Shown here piece after piece: positions 7,033 to 9,973 of a DNA stretch of 9,973 bases. The first letter of the stretch is position 1, and every line of letters begins with the position of its first letter. The notes beneath the pieces were generated by a model. The model was given only the letters and a program-made list of their open reading frames with translations. It made no database searches and had not been told where the DNA came from. The stretch covers positions 1 through 9,973 of the forward strand of contig VEOV01000196.1 of the NCBI GenBank assembly GCA_012026855.1, read 5' to 3'. The position numbers were made by a program, and so were the translations under genes. The stretch comes from Geobacter sp. (lineage in GTDB: Bacteria; Desulfobacterota; Desulfuromonadia; Geobacterales; DSM-12255).

Positions 7033-7052
7033 GCCAACTTAAATTACTGGAA

Positions 7053-7058
7053 AGGAGA
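7053..7058 (+). promoter_or_regulatory. Ribosome binding site that sets the FKBP start
   Basis: AGGAGA lies 5 nt before ATG 7064. A TTG directly before that ATG (7061) is also in frame but only 2 nt from the site, so ATG 7064 is preferred. Confidence 0.75.
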
Positions 7059-7063
7059 CCTTG

Positions 7064-7741
7064 ATGAAACGTATCAGAAACATTGCAGCACTCACTTCAG
7101 TTGCCGCAATCCTCTCAGCAGCACCGGCTTTTGCCAAGCAGCCGGAAACCGAGGAGCAGAAAACCCTTTATGCCATCGGCCAGGTAGTTGCAAAACAGCT
7201 CAGTGTATTCACCCTGTCGTCAGCTGAGCTTGAATGGGTACAATCAGGCATAACTGACGGCGTGAAAGGGGAGGTTCCAGCCGTTGACATGCAGAAATAC
7301 AACGAAAAGGTTCAGGAACTGGCAAAAAGCCGCAGAAATGCAATGGCCGAAAAAAAAGCAGCTGCTAACAAGGAGTATCTTGTAACTGCGGCAAATGAAA
7401 AAGGGGCTGTGAAGAGCGACTCAGGACTTATCTACACAACTATCAAAGAGGGCACTGGCGCTTCACCCAAAGCAACAGACAACGTCAAGGTTCACTACAA
7501 AGGCACCTTGGTTGATGGAAAAGAGTTTGACAGCTCCTACAAGCGGGGCACTCCTCTCGAATTCCCGCTAAACAACGTAATTAAATGCTGGACTGAGGGG
7601 GTTCAGAAAATGAAAGCTGGCGGTAAGGCAAAGCTAGTCTGCCCGGCCTCCATCGCCTATGGTGACAGGGGACAGGGAGAGATCCTCCCCGGTGCGACCC
7701 TTATTTTCGAAGTTGAGCTGCTTGATGTCGTGAAAAAGTAA
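7064..7741 (+). CDS. Exported FKBP-type peptidyl-prolyl isomerase (Mip/FkpA-like)
   Basis: The protein has 225 residues. Residues 1-24 are a clear Sec signal peptide (MKRIRN, a hydrophobic stretch, then APAFA before K25), so it works in the periplasm or outer envelope. Residues 25 to ~115 are the helical FKBP N-terminal domain that dimerises Mip/FkpA proteins, ending in a charged helix (RRNAMAEKKAAANKEY). The FKBP catalytic domain fills ~135-222. Aligned with FKBP12, the pocket residues Y145, F155, D156, R161, F167, V172, I173, W176, Y199 and F215 are all present, so it should be an active proline isomerase and folding helper. C175 and C193 are unusual and could form a pair. It starts 31 bp after metY and is followed by a strong terminator, so it is the last gene of the plus-strand unit. 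No functional link to metY is evident. Confidence 0.93.
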   Translation: MKRIRNIAALTSVAAILSAAPAFAKQPETEEQKTLYAIGQVVAKQLSVFTLSSAELEWVQSGITDGVKGEVPAVDMQKYNEKVQELAKSRRNAMAEKKAAANKEYLVTAANEKGAVKSDSGLIYTTIKEGTGASPKATDNVKVHYKGTLVDGKEFDSSYKRGTPLEFPLNNVIKCWTEGVQKMKAGGKAKLVCPASIAYGDRGQGEILPGATLIFEVELLDVVKK

Positions 7742-7759
7742 GATCCTCACCATAAAATC

Positions 7760-7797
7760 AAAAGCCCCTGCAGCGATAAATCTGCAGGGGCTTTTTT
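7760..7797. terminator. Bidirectional rho-independent terminator between FKBP and cysNC
   Basis: The perfect 11-bp stem AGCCCCTGCAG / CTGCAGGGGCT (7763-7773 with 7782-7792) extends with A-T pairs to 14 bp around the loop CGATAAAT. On the plus strand it ends in a run of six T (7792-7797), terminating the metY-FKBP unit. On the minus strand it is followed by TTTTGATTTT, so it should also stop the convergent cysD-cysNC transcript, whose coding part ends at 7817. Confidence 0.93.
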
Positions 7798-7816
7798 ATC
7801 CTCGTTGTCCGGCAAC

Positions 7817-9733
7817 TCAGCTTACTTTTGCCAAAATCCGTGCCACACACTCTTCCAGGGGAAGCTCTGCCGTATTGAGAACAAGCCCGGGATTTTCCGG
7901 TTCTTCGTAAGGGGAGTTGATACCGGTGAAGTTGGGTATCTGTCCGGCACGGGCCTTCTTGTAAAGCCCTTTGGGATCACGCTGCTCACAGACCTCCAGC
8001 GGGGTGTCGACAAAAACCTCGATGAATTCACCCTCCGCCAGCAATGACCGGACAATGTTCCGCTCCGCCCTGAACGGCGAGATAAAGGCGGTAATCACAA
8101 TCAGCCCGGCATCGGTCATCAGCTTGGCCACCTCGCCGATGCGGCGGATGTTTTCAATCCGGTCAGCCTCGGTAAAGCCCAGATCCCGATTCAAACCATG
8201 ACGAATATTATCGCCATCGAGAAGCATGGTATGCTTGCCCAGCTGGTTAAGTCTCAGTTCCAGGGCATTGGCAATGGTCGACTTGCCCGATCCTGAGAGG
8301 CCGGTGAGCCAGATGACCAGGGGCTGCTGCTGTTTGATGGCCAGACGGGTCTCGCGGCTGACCGCTTCACTCTGCCAATGGACATTGTCGGCCCGGCGCA
8401 AGGAATGCAGGATCATGCCGCAACAGGCCGTGGCATTGGTCAGCCGGTCGACCAGGATAAAAGCGCCGGTCTCCCGGTTGTCTTCGTAGCTGTCAAAAGG
8501 GACGTTTCTGGAGAGATGCAGTTCCGCCTCGGCCAGATCGTTTTTCTGCAAAGTATGGGCAGCTAGTTTGCCATAGGTCTCTGGCTCTATGCGGCAGCGC
8601 AGACGGCTCACCTCGGCAGTGGCAACACCGGCGACGCCATGGAATTCATACTGCCGGCCGGCAAAGAGTGGCGCTTCGTCCATCCAGATAAGGCGCACCT
8701 TGAACTGGGCGGAGACTTCAGCCCTGAACTGCGCCGGCACCAGCAGGTCACCACGCACCACGTCATGTTCTCCGGTTACCGTCACGGCCACGGCAGTTCC
8801 GGCCTGGGCCGAGGCAACCTCCCGGTCACCGGCAAAGATGGACGCGACCTGGAACCTGCTGGCCGAAGGCAGGGCGACCAGTTCGTCCCCCACGGCCAGA
8901 GTGCCGGAAACCAGATTACCGGCATAAGCCCGGAACGTTCCCCTGGCGGCGTTTTTCAACCCCGCCGGAGCAGTCAGCTGCCAGCTGTCGCTGCTCCGCT
9001 GCCCCTTGATGACATACTGCACCGGCAGACGCAGGGGAGCATCAGCCTGACACGATGCCGGCTCAACTCCGGCCAGCCACTGCAGCAGTGTTTTACCGCC
9101 GTACCACGGAGTTTTGGCAGAAGCAGCCGTCAGGTTGTCACCGGTAAGGGCCGACAGCGGCATGATGGTATGCTCTGCCAGAGTAATACCGAACTGCGCC
9201 AGTTCCCTGACCAGGGTATCCTTCTGCTGCACTACCCGGTTGAAGACCGCCTCATCCCAGGCAATCATATCCATCTTGTTGACCACAAAGAGCAGGTTGC
9301 GGATCCCCATCATGGCGCAGATCAGGGCATGGCGGCGGGTCTGGGGAAGAATCCCCTGGCGGGCGTCGATGAGAATCAGGGTGGCGGCACACTGGGAAGC
9401 AGCGGTTGCCATGTTGCGGGTATACTGCTCGTGGCCTGGAGAGTCGGCAACAATGAACTTGCGCCCGGCCGCGGAAAAGTAGCGGTAGGCGACATCGATG
9501 GTGATCCCCTGCTCCCGTTCAGCCAGCAGGCCGTCCAGCAGCAATGAGTAGTCCAGCCCGGTCCCGACTGTGCCGATGCGGGCACTCTCGCTTTCCAGGG
9601 TCTGCAGCTGGTCAACCGGGATGTTACTGGTCAGGAAGAGCAGATGGCCGATCAGGGTCGATTTGCCATCGTCCACACTGCCGCAGGTCAGGAACTTCAG
9701 CACCGGTTTTTCATTTCGAGCGTTCAAATACAT
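7817..9733 (-). CDS. cysNC: Bifunctional sulfate adenylyltransferase GTPase subunit / APS kinase (CysN-CysC fusion)
   Basis: With the start at ATG 9733 the protein has 638 residues. The N-terminal ~440 are CysN, an EF-Tu-like GTPase that drives ATP sulfurylase with CysD: FLTCGSVDDGKSTL (P-loop, 18-25), GITIDVAYRYF, DSPGH (97-101) and NKMD (152-155), then beta-barrel domains. Residues ~465-638 are APS kinase (CysC): GLSGSGKS (478-485), DGDNIRHGLNRDLGF (506-520), FISPFRAER (550-558) and GLYKKARAGQIPNFTG. It makes APS from sulfate and then PAPS, as in NodQ-type fusions. The start is uncertain: ATG 9733 has AGGGAG immediately next to it, TTG 9727 has that site 6 nt upstream, and ATG 9754 is a third option. 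The frame stays open further upstream into a palindromic element, but that part does not resemble CysN. It follows cysD in one operon. Confidence 0.95.
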   Translation of the reverse strand: MYLNARNEKPVLKFLTCGSVDDGKSTLIGHLLFLTSNIPVDQLQTLESESARIGTVGTGLDYSLLLDGLLAEREQGITIDVAYRYFSAAGRKFIVADSPGHEQYTRNMATAASQCAATLILIDARQGILPQTRRHALICAMMGIRNLLFVVNKMDMIAWDEAVFNRVVQQKDTLVRELAQFGITLAEHTIMPLSALTGDNLTAASAKTPWYGGKTLLQWLAGVEPASCQADAPLRLPVQYVIKGQRSSDSWQLTAPAGLKNAARGTFRAYAGNLVSGTLAVGDELVALPSASRFQVASIFAGDREVASAQAGTAVAVTVTGEHDVVRGDLLVPAQFRAEVSAQFKVRLIWMDEAPLFAGRQYEFHGVAGVATAEVSRLRCRIEPETYGKLAAHTLQKNDLAEAELHLSRNVPFDSYEDNRETGAFILVDRLTNATACCGMILHSLRRADNVHWQSEAVSRETRLAIKQQQPLVIWLTGLSGSGKSTIANALELRLNQLGKHTMLLDGDNIRHGLNRDLGFTEADRIENIRRIGEVAKLMTDAGLIVITAFISPFRAERNIVRSLLAEGEFIEVFVDTPLEVCEQRDPKGLYKKARAGQIPNFTGINSPYEEPENPGLVLNTAELPLEECVARILAKVS

Positions 9734-9773
9734 CTCCCTGTCAACTCCCACCATCCCATACGAGTACGCTTCT

Positions 9774-9893
9774 GGAAACGTCAATTTTTCGTCCTGGCAA
9801 GGCTGTCGAGGCAGCAGGCGGAGGCGTAGCAACGCTACGCCGCACAACTGTTGCCGAAGACTTACGCCGCCAGGGCGGAAAAGTGGCGTTTCC
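9774..9893. repeat. 120-bp nearly symmetric palindromic element in the cysD-cysN gap
   Basis: The outer arms (9774-9798 and 9869-9893) are 25 bp each and are inverted copies with about 4 mismatches. They begin GGAAACG at one end and finish CGTTTCC at the other. At the centre GGCGTAGC (9823-9830) and GCTACGCC (9834-9841) are perfect 8-bp arms around AAC, almost exactly at the midpoint. Between them GGCAGCAG and CTGTTGCC pair with one mismatch. The element ends 1 bp from the cysD stop codon and encodes no protein of its own. In the cysDNC mRNA it would fold into a long hairpin. Its form suggests a dispersed REP/MITE-like repeat, but only one copy lies in this window. Confidence 0.8.
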
Positions 9894-9894
9894 C

Positions 9895-9973
9895 CTAAAA
9901 ATAGCCCTCGCGTTTCTTCCTCTCCATACTCCCCGCCTGATCAAAATCAATCACCCGGCCGGAGCGTTCCGAA
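9895..9973 (-). CDS. cysD: Sulfate adenylyltransferase small subunit, C-terminal end (partial)
   Basis: Only the last 25 codons and the TAG stop (9897-9895) are in the window. They read SERSGRVIDFDQ, then AGSMERKKREGYF, which is the conserved CysD C-terminus (GRVID-x-DQ-x-GSME-x-KK-x-GYF). CysD is the catalytic subunit of ATP sulfurylase and forms a complex with CysN. The gene lies directly upstream of cysN-cysC on the same strand, as expected, but the pair is separated by a 161-bp gap holding a 120-bp palindromic element. The promoter of this operon is outside the window. Confidence 0.92.
   Translation of the reverse strand, partial: SERSGRVIDFDQAGSMERKKREGYF

Noticed and set aside
8639..9547. 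302-codon plus-strand frame
   Set aside because: It is antisense to cysN. The long open frame is explained by high GC at codon third positions.
9734..9847. 38-codon N-terminal extension of CysN starting inside the palindromic element
   Set aside because: It would start at a TTG inside the repeat. The residues are repeat-derived and do not resemble CysN N-termini.

Overview
The window is ordinary bacterial chromosome, GC-rich and densely coded. It most resembles the Geobacteraceae or a near relative in the Desulfuromonadales. That placement is inferred from gene content and style: an Ala/Pro-tailed CheY-like regulator, a fused Memo-AMMECR1 protein, a YciH with an extra cysteine cluster, and fused CysN-CysC. 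It was not tested by a search. No tRNA, rRNA, CRISPR array, transposase or phage gene was seen.

Left part (1-4033), all on the minus strand. Reading in the direction of transcription, the order is a DUF4149/TMEM205-like membrane protein, a class I SAM-dependent O-methyltransferase, a SUI1-domain protein (YciH), and a large Memo-AMMECR1 fusion. Gaps of 31 bp, -4 bp and 2 bp mark these four genes as one operon. After a 71-bp gap carrying its own promoter-like sequence comes a receiver-domain response regulator that runs off the left edge.

Middle part (4034-7797), plus strand. A 158-bp divergent intergenic region leads into malQ (4-alpha-glucanotransferase, GTG start), then metY (O-acetylhomoserine sulfhydrylase), then an exported Mip/FkpA-type FKBP prolyl isomerase. 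A strong hairpin terminator that works in both directions follows.

Right part (7798-9973), minus strand and convergent with the previous block. It holds a CysN-CysC fusion (ATP sulfurylase GTPase subunit plus APS kinase), preceded by the last 25 codons of cysD. A 120-bp, almost symmetric palindromic element sits between cysD and cysN and is the most repeat-like feature of the window. CysD and CysN-CysC activate sulfate to APS and PAPS. MetY uses the sulfide made at the end of assimilation, so two convergent units here both serve sulfur assimilation.

Points most worth a second look: the palindromic element in the cysD-cysN gap; the apparent signal peptide on the Memo-AMMECR1 fusion; a DENR-like cysteine motif in YciH; a Trp-to-Gly change in the active-site loop of MalQ; and recurring acidic-aromatic motifs in the regulator's tail.
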